Shown here: positions 50,890 to 58,680 of the stretch, piece by piece | Position numbering within the stretch: the stretch's first letter is position 1 | Layout: each line of letters begins with the position of its first letter | From: Micromonospora sp. HM5-17 | GTDB taxonomy: Bacteria > Actinomycetota > Actinomycetes > Mycobacteriales > Micromonosporaceae | DNA: 64,000 nt | Assembly (NCBI RefSeq): GCF_003762835.1 | Contig: NZ_RJWA01000003.1 | Span: forward strand, 558,001 to 622,000 | Direction of reading: 5' to 3' | Translations under genes and position numbers: made by a program | The notes under the pieces: generated by a model | What the model was told of the DNA's origin: nothing | What the model saw: the letters and a program-made list of their open reading frames with translations, nothing else | Databases searched by the model: none

Positions 50890-53326
50890 CTGTCGTCCTC
50901 TCCGTGCTGCTGGGGTGATCGCCGGGCATCGGCAGAGTAACCGGCAGCTCCATCGTCGTCGACCAATCGGGTTCGGCGGGGTGGGCCGGAGCACCGTTCT
51001 GGTGCGGGCCGGCGACCCGGTTCGGTGCGGCCGCCGCCAGACCCTGATGGGGCTGGCGTACCCGGACCGGAAGTGCGGTCGGTTCGCCTGCGGGCGCCGG
51101 GGCGTCCGGACGGCCGACAGCGGTATCGACCGGGATGGTTGTCGGGCCATTGTCCTCCGGTCTGTCCAGTGCGCCACCCCCAACGTCGGGCGTGTCGGGC
51201 GATGCGACCGGATCGGCGCCGACGGGCCGGATCAGTAGGGTCGCCGGCACCAGCACGGTGGCGGTCGTCCCGCCGCGCGGTCCGGCGGCGAGTTCGACCG
51301 TGACACCGTGCCGCCGGGCAAGCCGGCCGATCAGGTAGAGGCCGGCCCGGCCGTGCAGCGGAGCGTCGGTGGGTGTGCCCTGGATCAGCGCGTTGATCGT
51401 CTGGAGTTCGGCGGGTCCCCGCCCGACGCCGTCGTCGCTGACCAGGATCGCCTGGGCGTCGCCCCGAACCTCCCCGCTGACCCGTACGGTGGTGGTCGGC
51501 GGCGACGCGGCCAGCGCCGTCTCGACCACCTCCGCGAGCAGGTGGACCAGGTCGGGCAGGGCGCGTCCGGCGACCTCCCCCGACCAGGTCGGCGCCACCA
51601 GTACCCGGGCGTAGTCCGACACCTCGGCCACCGCGCCCCGCACCACGTCCACCAGGGGCACGGGCTTGCGCCAGCGCCGGCCCGGGGTGCCGCCCGAGAA
51701 GCTGATCAACTGCTCCACGTTGCGGCGGATCCGGGTGGCGAGGTGGTCGAGTTGGAACAGCTCGGCCAGGGCGGCGGTGTCGGTCTCCCGCCGCTCCAGC
51801 GTGTCGAGCAGGCCGATCTGCCGGTGCAGCAGGCTCTGGTTCTCCCGGGTCAGCCGGACGAAGACCTCGCGGGCCCGCTGGTGCGCCGCCAGCCGTGCCG
51901 CCACCTGTGCGGCCCGTTCCGTCGCCCGTTCGGTCTGGGCCTGCCGCCGCGCGGTCTGGGCCTCCAGGCGCTCCCGCTGCGCCGCGAGTTCCCGGCGCTG
52001 GGTCGACATCTGGCCGGCCTGGGCGGCCAGCTTCGCCGCCCGTTCCGCCTGCACCGCCACCCGCGCCGCCAGCTCGTCCCGGGCCGCCCGCAGCTCCGCG
52101 TGCTCGGCCCGCAGCCGGTGCAGGTCGCCGACGAGCCGTCGCGCGGAGCGGAAGGCCAGCGCGACCGTGCCGATCACCGCGACGAGGCCGAGGCCACCGA
52201 CCAGGCCGAACCGGAGGACGACGCCGGCGGCGCCGGGCGCGGCGTGATCGACACTGCGGGTGACCCCGGTCCGCACCAGGTCGTGGAGTTCGGCGAGCGC
52301 CGGCTCGACAGCGGCCCGCCAGTCGTCGGCGCCGATCGGCGGGACGGTGTCCGGTGTGGACGCGGTCCGCCCGGCGACGAGCAGCTGCTCCTCCACGACG
52401 CGGAGCCGGGCGAAGACCGGGCCGGCCGCCAGCTGGTCGTAGGCGGCCCGCTCGGACGGGGGCAGCCCGGCCACCGCCTCGGCGCGGGCGAACCGCTGAA
52501 CGGCGACCAGCTCGGCGAACGCGGCGTGGTCGGCCTCGGTCATCCGCTGGGCGGCGAGTGCCCCGGCGACCAGCGCGTCCTCCCGGGCGAGGAGCTCGAT
52601 CGCCCGCGCCAGGGCCACGAACGCGTCGCTCTGTTCGGTCAGCTCGGCGTGCCGACTGGTCCACTGTGCCCCGTACACCGCGAAGCCGGCGTCGATGACC
52701 TCGGCGTACGCCGTCGCGACGGCGTCCCGGTCAGCCCGGCCCCGGTCGACGTCGGCGCGGAGCGGCGGCAGGGTCTCCGCGCGCCGGACCAGTTCGGCCG
52801 CCCGATCCCGGGCCGATCCGGCGGTCAGCAGCCGAAGGCCGTCGTCCTGGACGAATCGGCGCAGCGCCGTGATCGCGGCGTCGGTGCGGGACCGCTGCGC
52901 CGCCAGGGCGGCGCGGTGCCGTCCCGGCTCGACGAGCGCGACCAGGCTGAGCCGGCGCTCGGCCTGGAGATCGGCCAGGAGCGTCTCGGTCGGTCGTCCG
53001 AGCCGTTCGGTGAGCGTCCGCAGGGCGAGCAGGTCCAGGACGTCCCGGGCGGCCAGGAAGGAGGCGTACCCCCAGAGCAGGGTGAGGACGACGAGGACGG
53101 CCGCGGTGAACCGCCGGAGCCGCTCGGGCGTGACCGGCGACGCCGCCCGGTCCGGGTCGTCCGACCTGGTGGAGGGTGGTCCCGGTGGCCGGCCGGCCCC
53201 GTCCGGGCCGGTGGCCGAGGACTCGGCTACGCCGTCCGTGCCGGCGCGCGCTCCGTCCGGCTTCCGCGTCAGGCGCCGTCCCACCCGGCCGAGCTGGTCG
53301 AGCCGGCGCCGCACCGCCGCCCTCAC
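50852..53326 (-). CDS. Nitrate/nitrite-sensor-type histidine kinase (conservon CvnA-like)
   Basis: 824 aa. TM1 at about 72-93; a NIT-type extracellular helical sensor (about 95-355, DLQAERRLSLVALVEPGRHR and RSRTDAAITALRRFV); TM2 near 372-392; a coiled coil (400-490); a kinase core with ENQSLLHRQIGLLDTLERRE and FQLDHLATRIRRNVEQLI; ATPase motifs VSDDGVGRGPAEL and GRAGLYLIGRLARRHGV. A 150-residue Pro-rich tail ends the protein. Such kinases lead conservon operons. The next two genes are roadblock and DUF742; the upstream regulator gene overlaps by 4 bp. Confidence 0.88.
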   Translation of the reverse strand: MRAAVRRRLDQLGRVGRRLTRKPDGARAGTDGVAESSATGPDGAGRPPGPPSTRSDDPDRAASPVTPERLRRFTAAVLVVLTLLWGYASFLAARDVLDLLALRTLTERLGRPTETLLADLQAERRLSLVALVEPGRHRAALAAQRSRTDAAITALRRFVQDDGLRLLTAGSARDRAAELVRRAETLPPLRADVDRGRADRDAVATAYAEVIDAGFAVYGAQWTSRHAELTEQSDAFVALARAIELLAREDALVAGALAAQRMTEADHAAFAELVAVQRFARAEAVAGLPPSERAAYDQLAAGPVFARLRVVEEQLLVAGRTASTPDTVPPIGADDWRAAVEPALAELHDLVRTGVTRSVDHAAPGAAGVVLRFGLVGGLGLVAVIGTVALAFRSARRLVGDLHRLRAEHAELRAARDELAARVAVQAERAAKLAAQAGQMSTQRRELAAQRERLEAQTARRQAQTERATERAAQVAARLAAHQRAREVFVRLTRENQSLLHRQIGLLDTLERRETDTAALAELFQLDHLATRIRRNVEQLISFSGGTPGRRWRKPVPLVDVVRGAVAEVSDYARVLVAPTWSGEVAGRALPDLVHLLAEVVETALAASPPTTTVRVSGEVRGDAQAILVSDDGVGRGPAELQTINALIQGTPTDAPLHGRAGLYLIGRLARRHGVTVELAAGPRGGTTATVLVPATLLIRPVGADPVASPDTPDVGGGALDRPEDNGPTTIPVDTAVGRPDAPAPAGEPTALPVRVRQPHQGLAAAAPNRVAGPHQNGAPAHPAEPDWSTTMELPVTLPMPGDHPSSTERTTGDARSGHDGQPG

Positions 53327-55977
53327 CGGGCCGCCCGCGCGCGCGTCCAGGACGCCCCGTTCGGCTGACCGGCGGGACGTTCCTCGGTGATGGCCCGTAG
53401 CCGGGCCAGCAGCTCGCCGCGGCTTGCGCAGTTGAGCCGCTGCCGCATCCGGGCCACGTGGTGTTCGACCGTCTTCGCCGAGATGAAGAGCCGGTCTCCG
53501 ATCTGCTTGTACGTCAGGCCACCCAGCACCAACTCGGCGACCTCCCGTTCCCGTTCACTGAGTTGTCCTTCGGTCTGGGCCGCGGCCGGGTCCCCGACCG
53601 ACGGTGCTCCGGCGGCATTCGCCCGGCCGGCCCCGCCGATGGGCCTGCCCTGCAGCATCCGGGCGCAGTCCAGCAGCGCCGTCATGGCCCGACGGTCGGA
53701 GGTGCGGATCGCCGCCTGCCCGGCGAGCCGGGCGGCGTCCCAGCACAGCCCGATGCCGTGCAGGCCGCGGGCCGCCTCCTCCACCCGGTCCGGATCGACC
53801 TCGCCGCGCAGCACCTCGACCCAGCGCTGTCCGGCGGCGGCCAGCACCCCGGCGTACGGGCTGTGGTCCGCGGCGGCGGTCAGGGCCGTGACGTGCGCGT
53901 CCGCCACCGCCGGGCGGTCGGCCAGGATCGCCGCGTGCAGGGAATTCCAGTGCAGCGGGGTCGTCCACAGCGGAGGGTCGCCGAGCCGGGCCAGCAGGGC
54001 GCGGGCCTCGTCGAGGTGGGGCGTCAGCCGGTCCAGCTCGCCCAGCCGGGCGGCGGCGATGGCGAACTCGCCCAGCGGCAGCAGCGTGAACAGGTCCACC
54101 GGGTGTCGGACCACGGCCTCGCGGGCCCGGAGCCAGCCCCGTTGCAGTCCGGGCAGGTCGCTGGTGCGCCGGGCTATGCCGAGGTCGAGTGCGGCCGCGA
54201 AGACCAGGTCACGGGACTCCAGCGGGGTGCTGCCGGCGGTCACCGCGGCCAGCCGGGACGCGGCCTCGGCGACCCGGCCGCGCACCATCAGCAGCCAGGT
54301 CTGGAGCAGCCGGTGCCGGCGGGCGGTGAGTGCCGCCCCCAGGTGGGCGGCGACCGCGCGGTCGAGGACGCGTTCGCCGATGTCCAGCTCGCCACAGTGC
54401 AGCGCGACCAGCGCGGCGAGCGCCGCCGGGCTCTCCGGGAGCAGGACCGCGCGTCCGGCCGGCTCCAGCAGCGTCGCGGCCTGCACCAGGGTGGAGAGTG
54501 CGGCGGTCGGCGGGCCGGACAGCGTCTCCCGCAGCCCGCGGGCCATCAGCAGCGCGGCGCTGGCCAGCAGCGTGGGCGGGCCGTCGGCCGGCGGGTCGGC
54601 GAGCAACTGGTCGAGCTGCGCCACCTCGCCGGTCCCGACCGCGCCGAGGGCGGCGAAGGCCAGCGACGACGGCGTACCCGCCCAGCGGTAGAGCTCGACG
54701 GCCCGGTCGGGATGGCCCCGGTGCACCAGGGCGGTCGCGGCGATCGCCGCCCCCTCGGCCCGGTACGGCGACTCCGCGCTGGCGACGAGACGGTCGGCGA
54801 GGCGCAGCGCGGAGTCCAGGTCGGCGGCGAGGGCTGCCGCCGTCGCCCGGCGAGCCGCGGTCGGCCGCCCCGCCGCCTCGGCGGCGGCGAAGAGGCGGGC
54901 CGCGAGTGCCGGGTCCTCGGCCAACGCCTCGTCGCCGGCGGCCTCGGCGACCTCACCCGGGCAACTACCGCCGAGACCGCTGTCGATCATCGACCGGACC
55001 AGCGGCAGGACCCGGCCGCCGCGCTGTAGCTGCAGCTCGGCAAGGCGCCGCCAGACCGCGGCGCGCTGGCTGGCCGGGCTGAGCGTGGTGATGGCGCGCC
55101 GGACGAGCGGGGCGAGCCGGTCGTCCGGGCCGAGCAGTCCGCTGGCCCGGGCCGCCGCCAGTGGCCGGTCCACCTCCTCGGGGCCGCGGGACAGCAGCAC
55201 GCCGAGCAGGTCGGTGGGGACACCGGCCCCGGCCGCCAGGGCGAGCAGCAGCCGGCGGACCTCGAGGTCCAGGCTCTCCAGTTCCGGAACGAACTGGAGC
55301 AGCACCGACCGGGGGATCTCCAGCAGCGGCCCGGCGGCGCGGTCCGCCCCTGGCGCCGGGCCGCCGCTGGCCCGGGTGCCGGCCGGCCCGGCCTCGCGCT
55401 GGGCACCGTCGGCGGCCACCGGCAACGCCCGGGCCAGCCATTCGACGAACCGGGGTACGCCGCCGGTCTGCTCGTGCACCAGCCGGGTGACGGCCGGCGC
55501 GACCGGCGTTCCGCGAACGCGGCCGAGGTACGTGGCGGTCCGCTGCTCGGTGAACGGCCCGAGCAGCACCGGCGGTCCGCCCCGGTGCAGGAGGTCGGCC
55601 AGGTCCGCGAGGCCGGCCGGCCGGGGCCAGGGGCGGAACGCGACGACGAGTCGGGCCCGACCCGCCTCGGCGAGCCGGCACAGCTCGCCGAGCGAGGCGG
55701 TGTCGAGCAGGTGCGCGTCGTCGACCAGCACCGCACAGCCCGGGTCGGCGGGGTCGGCGGCGTCCCGCCAGTGGTCGAGTACGGCGATCCCGGCCTGCTG
55801 GAAGCTGTGGCGCAGCCGGCCGAGCACGGCGGTCTTGCCGTGGCCCCCGGCGGCCTGGACTGCCGTGCTGAGCGGGGCTCGGGGGTCGGCGTCGACCCGG
55901 GCCAGGAACGCCTCGGTCTGTTCGTCGAGGACGAGTGGGGAAACGGTGTCGGTCCGGAGCATCGGCGGCACGCTCAC
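53323..55977 (-). CDS. Large LuxR-family ATPase regulator (LAL/IniR-like)
   Basis: 884 aa from GTG 55977, which overlaps the Hsp70 stop by 4 bp (Met 55962 is an alternative). The N-terminal ATPase has a relaxed Walker A AAGGHGKTAVLGRL and Walker B CAVLVDDAHLLD. Residues about 350-800 are helical TPR-like repeats. The C-terminal LuxR helix-turn-helix is LSEREREVAELVLGGLTYKQ followed by FISAKTVEHHVARMRQRLN. Mycobacterial iniBAC is controlled by IniR, also a large regulator; the divergent IniBAC-like set here makes a similar role likely (inference). Confidence 0.87.
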   Translation of the reverse strand: MSVPPMLRTDTVSPLVLDEQTEAFLARVDADPRAPLSTAVQAAGGHGKTAVLGRLRHSFQQAGIAVLDHWRDAADPADPGCAVLVDDAHLLDTASLGELCRLAEAGRARLVVAFRPWPRPAGLADLADLLHRGGPPVLLGPFTEQRTATYLGRVRGTPVAPAVTRLVHEQTGGVPRFVEWLARALPVAADGAQREAGPAGTRASGGPAPGADRAAGPLLEIPRSVLLQFVPELESLDLEVRRLLLALAAGAGVPTDLLGVLLSRGPEEVDRPLAAARASGLLGPDDRLAPLVRRAITTLSPASQRAAVWRRLAELQLQRGGRVLPLVRSMIDSGLGGSCPGEVAEAAGDEALAEDPALAARLFAAAEAAGRPTAARRATAAALAADLDSALRLADRLVASAESPYRAEGAAIAATALVHRGHPDRAVELYRWAGTPSSLAFAALGAVGTGEVAQLDQLLADPPADGPPTLLASAALLMARGLRETLSGPPTAALSTLVQAATLLEPAGRAVLLPESPAALAALVALHCGELDIGERVLDRAVAAHLGAALTARRHRLLQTWLLMVRGRVAEAASRLAAVTAGSTPLESRDLVFAAALDLGIARRTSDLPGLQRGWLRAREAVVRHPVDLFTLLPLGEFAIAAARLGELDRLTPHLDEARALLARLGDPPLWTTPLHWNSLHAAILADRPAVADAHVTALTAAADHSPYAGVLAAAGQRWVEVLRGEVDPDRVEEAARGLHGIGLCWDAARLAGQAAIRTSDRRAMTALLDCARMLQGRPIGGAGRANAAGAPSVGDPAAAQTEGQLSEREREVAELVLGGLTYKQIGDRLFISAKTVEHHVARMRQRLNCASRGELLARLRAITEERPAGQPNGASWTRARAAR

Positions 55978-57281
55978 CCGCGACCGGCGGCTCGGCGGGA
56001 CAGGACACGCATCGGCAGCTCCAGCGGGGTGATCCGGATTGGTGGACGGGGTGGCAAAAGGTCCCGGGCGTCGTCGTACCGGCCGACGCCGTCGGAATCG
56101 GGTGCGGACCGGGCGCGCCCCCGCCGGGCCGCCGGGTCGGGACGACCGAACCCGGGCCGGGGTGGGCGCATCACCGGCGGGCGGGGTGGCGGCCGGTTGC
56201 CCCGCTGTCGGTCGAGGATCTGGCTGCCGGCGACCGCGGCGCCGAGCGCGACCGTGAGCTGCGGGTCGGCCCCGGTCTCGATCGGCACCGGAAACCGGGC
56301 GGCGAGCAGGTCCCGGAGCAGTGGGATCCGGGCCGAGCCGCCGGCCAGCAGGACGCCGTCGAGGTCCTCCGGACGCAGGCCGCGGGCGCGGACCGTCCGG
56401 GCCAGTTCGTCGACGGTCCAGGCGACGGCGGGGCGGATCAGCCCCTCGAACTCGGCCCGGGTGACGCTGCGGCGCAGCTCGCGGTGGGGCAGCCGGACGC
56501 GGATCTCGACGCTGCGGGCGCCGCTCAGCTCCACCTTGGCCCGGCGGCACTCGCGGCGTAGCTCGGCCAGGGCCGACCGTACCGCCGGGTCGGCGAGTGC
56601 GGAGAGGTCCCGGGCCCACCCGGTCCGGAGGTGTTCGACCAGGAGGTCGTCGAAGTCGGCTCCGCCGAGCGGCTCGGGTTCGGGGTGGACGCCGCGTAGC
56701 GTGTAGCCGAGTGGTTGCGCGCGGTCGACCACCGCCGGCTCGAACGTGTCGCCGCCAAGGGTGTGTACGGCGAGGGTCCGGCCGCCGCGACCCGCGGCGG
56801 CGTGTGCCGCGGCGACGGCGACCGGGCCGGGGAGGAGGCTGACCTCGGTGAGCCCCACCTCCCACAGCGCCTCCTGGAGCAGATGCCGGCGGTACGACCC
56901 CCAGCCCGCCGGGTGGCTCAGCACGATCCAGTCCGGACGTTCGCCCTCCCGGGCGACGACGCGCTCGACCACCCACATCGCCAGCGTCGCGGTGAGCGCC
57001 TGGGCCGGGCACAGCTCGCCGCCCACCAGCAGCGGCACGTCGTCACCGACCCGGCGGAAGAAGCCGCGGGCGACCCAGCCGGGATCGACGCGTTCGTCCT
57101 GGTCGTCCGGATCGGCCACGGTGAGGGCGCGGTTCGGCGACATCAGCAGCACGGACGGCACCGGGTGGGCGGTGGGGGAGAGCGGAACGGCCTCGGGGTG
57201 CTCCCAGGTCGAGCCCCGGGGGCGGATGACAGCGGCGGCGGTGCTGGTGCTGCCGATGTCGACACCGAGGACGTAGGGCAT
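55974..57281 (-). CDS. Hsp70-family ATPase-domain protein with degenerate phosphate loop
   Basis: 435 aa. Only the actin-like nucleotide-binding domain of Hsp70 is present (residues 1-355), followed by an Arg/Pro-rich disordered tail in place of the substrate-binding domain. Phosphate-1: YVLGVDIGSTSTAAAVI. Phosphate-2 reads TLGGDTFEPAVV where DnaK has DLGGGTFD, so key Asp/Gly residues differ. Adenosine motif: LDGVLLAGGSARIPLLRDLL. No DnaJ/GrpE nearby. It starts the minus-strand operon regulator-kinase-roadblock-DUF742 and faces IniB. A sensory or scaffolding role is more likely than general chaperoning (inference). Confidence 0.85.
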   Translation of the reverse strand: MPYVLGVDIGSTSTAAAVIRPRGSTWEHPEAVPLSPTAHPVPSVLLMSPNRALTVADPDDQDERVDPGWVARGFFRRVGDDVPLLVGGELCPAQALTATLAMWVVERVVAREGERPDWIVLSHPAGWGSYRRHLLQEALWEVGLTEVSLLPGPVAVAAAHAAAGRGGRTLAVHTLGGDTFEPAVVDRAQPLGYTLRGVHPEPEPLGGADFDDLLVEHLRTGWARDLSALADPAVRSALAELRRECRRAKVELSGARSVEIRVRLPHRELRRSVTRAEFEGLIRPAVAWTVDELARTVRARGLRPEDLDGVLLAGGSARIPLLRDLLAARFPVPIETGADPQLTVALGAAVAGSQILDRQRGNRPPPRPPVMRPPRPGFGRPDPAARRGRARSAPDSDGVGRYDDARDLLPPRPPIRITPLELPMRVLSRRAAGRG

Positions 57282-57294
57282 CCGATCAGTCCTT

Positions 57295-57313
57295 CACCAC
57301 GTGTGGTCACCAC
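57295..57313. promoter_or_regulatory. CACCAC/GTGGT inverted-repeat cluster
   Basis: Two CACCAC copies flank GTGTGGT; the right half is an 11-bp palindrome GTGGTCACCAC (57303-57313). It lies 14-32 bp upstream of the Hsp70-like start, within that gene's promoter/leader. Confidence 0.45.
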
Positions 57314-57383
57314 GAGGCAGCGCATTGTCTGCGCAGGTCGTGCCGGGTGCGGGCGCGCGGGGTGGGCATTGCCCGGTGGGCTG

Positions 57384-57466
57384 TTAGGGGAGTCATCTTT
57401 TCGTACCAGAGATCTATCCGCCATCGGGACCCTAACTACTGCGGAGCAAATCCCCTAAGCCCCTAA
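57384..57466. promoter_or_regulatory. Clustered CCC(C)TAA/TTAGGGG repeats in divergent control region
   Basis: TTAGGGG (57384-57390), CCCTAA (57430-57435), CCCCTAA (57452-57458) and CCCCTAA (57460-57466) occur within 83 bp, with 22-bp and 8-bp offsets between successive plus-strand copies. The stretch is AT-richer than its surroundings and lies midway in the 352-bp divergent region (57282-57633) between the Hsp70-like and IniB-like genes. Binding sites for the encoded LuxR-type regulator are the natural guess. Confidence 0.55.
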
Positions 57467-57633
57467 TCAGAATTTCAGATTCGGCCCTAGCGCGGGCGGT
57501 GCGGGAATCGGGCGCCTTCCCCGATGTCTGGCCCGGATGCCGCTGGCTAGGGTCGAGCACCAGATCCGAACAGCGCCTCCGGGTCGGCCTCGGCCGGCAT
57601 CCGGGCCGCGGCTCGTCCGAGGAGACCGGCACG

Positions 57634-58569
57634 ATGGGTTCGCCCCAGACACTGCACGACTTCGTGCTCAACCTGCTCACCAACCCGGATGCGCGTTCGG
57701 CCTTCGAGCTCGACCCCGAGGGCGCCCTACGGGAGGCGGGCCTCACCGACATCACCGTGGCGGACGTGCGGGACGTGATTCCGCTGGTGGTCGACTACGC
57801 GCCGGTCCAAGGGCTCGGCTCACTCGTGCCCGCCGGCGACGACCTCGGGCTGGCGGAGTTCCAACCCGACCCGGCGGCCGTCATCAACCAGTTGCAGACC
57901 GTCACACAGCAGCTCGCCGTCGGTCCACACCCGACCGGGCCCGACCTCAACACCGCCGCGCTGGGCGCCATCACCGCCGTCGCGCCGGCGAGCCTCGGGG
58001 TGGCGGGTTCCGGGCTGACGGGGCTGGGGATCGGCGGCGAGACCCCCGACCCGTCGACCTCGCTGGACGCCGCCACCCCGGCCGAGGTCGACCGCGACGA
58101 GACCTCCGACACCGCCGTCGGGGCGCCGGCGGTGTCGGAGCCGGCGGACGGCCTCGAAATCTCCGCCGCTCCGGCCGACGCCTCGGGCGACCCGCTGGGT
58201 GTGGTCGACTTCGCCGGTGACACCCTGACGGGGACCCTCGACCAGGTGACCGGGCTGGTCGACGCGCTGGGCGGACCGAAAGGTCTTGGCGGTGTCGGTG
58301 AGTCCCTGGGGGTGGGCGACACGGTCGCCGGGCTCACCGACACCGTCGACGGCGTCACGGACGTCCTCGACGTCAGCCCGCTCCACGCCTCGGATGCCTC
58401 TGCCCCCGACGACCTGGGTGCCACCTCGGCTGTGCGTGGTCTCACCGCTGACGTCGGGGACGTGGTGCGCGGGACCACCTCTGGCCTTCTCGGAGACACC
58501 GGCCCGACCGGAGCAGAAAACGCCTCCACCTCCGGCGGCCTCCTGGGCATCACGGATGAACTTCTCTGA
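57634..58569 (+). CDS. IniB N-terminal domain protein
   Basis: 311 aa. The first 60 residues (MGSPQTLHDFVLNLLTNPDA, then FELDPEGALREAGLTDITVA and DVRDVIPLVVDYA) match the conserved N-terminal domain of mycobacterial IniB. The rest is low-complexity Gly/Ala/Thr/Asp with repeats such as DQVTGLVDALGG, TVAGLTDTVDGVTDVLDV and GLTADVGDVV. No signal peptide. ATG 57634 has GAGGAG 9 nt upstream. First of three plus-strand genes with two dynamin-type GTPases. It may be a secreted or envelope partner of them. Confidence 0.85.
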   Translation: MGSPQTLHDFVLNLLTNPDARSAFELDPEGALREAGLTDITVADVRDVIPLVVDYAPVQGLGSLVPAGDDLGLAEFQPDPAAVINQLQTVTQQLAVGPHPTGPDLNTAALGAITAVAPASLGVAGSGLTGLGIGGETPDPSTSLDAATPAEVDRDETSDTAVGAPAVSEPADGLEISAAPADASGDPLGVVDFAGDTLTGTLDQVTGLVDALGGPKGLGGVGESLGVGDTVAGLTDTVDGVTDVLDVSPLHASDASAPDDLGATSAVRGLTADVGDVVRGTTSGLLGDTGPTGAENASTSGGLLGITDELL

Positions 58570-58592
58570 GCGCGGGAAGCCCGTGTAGCCCG

Positions 58593-58630
58593 CCGAAGGC
58601 CGGACTGTGGTCCCACGGTCCGGCCTTCGG
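58593..58630 (+). terminator. Strong hairpin between IniB-like and IniA-like genes
   Basis: CCGAAGGCCGGAC (58593-58605) and GTCCGGCCTTCGG (58618-58630) form a perfect 13-bp stem with a 12-nt loop, 24 bp after the iniB-like stop. It may terminate or attenuate the transcript, leaving the dynamin genes with lower or separate expression. Confidence 0.68.
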
Positions 58631-58680
58631 TCTACTCCGCTCCTCTTGATAATTCCGGCGTAATCGGCACACTTGGTGCG

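Noticed and set aside
51308-53368. 686-codon plus-strand frame opposite the histidine kinase
   Set aside because: Antisense shadow; the kinase has full NIT, coiled-coil and ATPase features while this frame has none.
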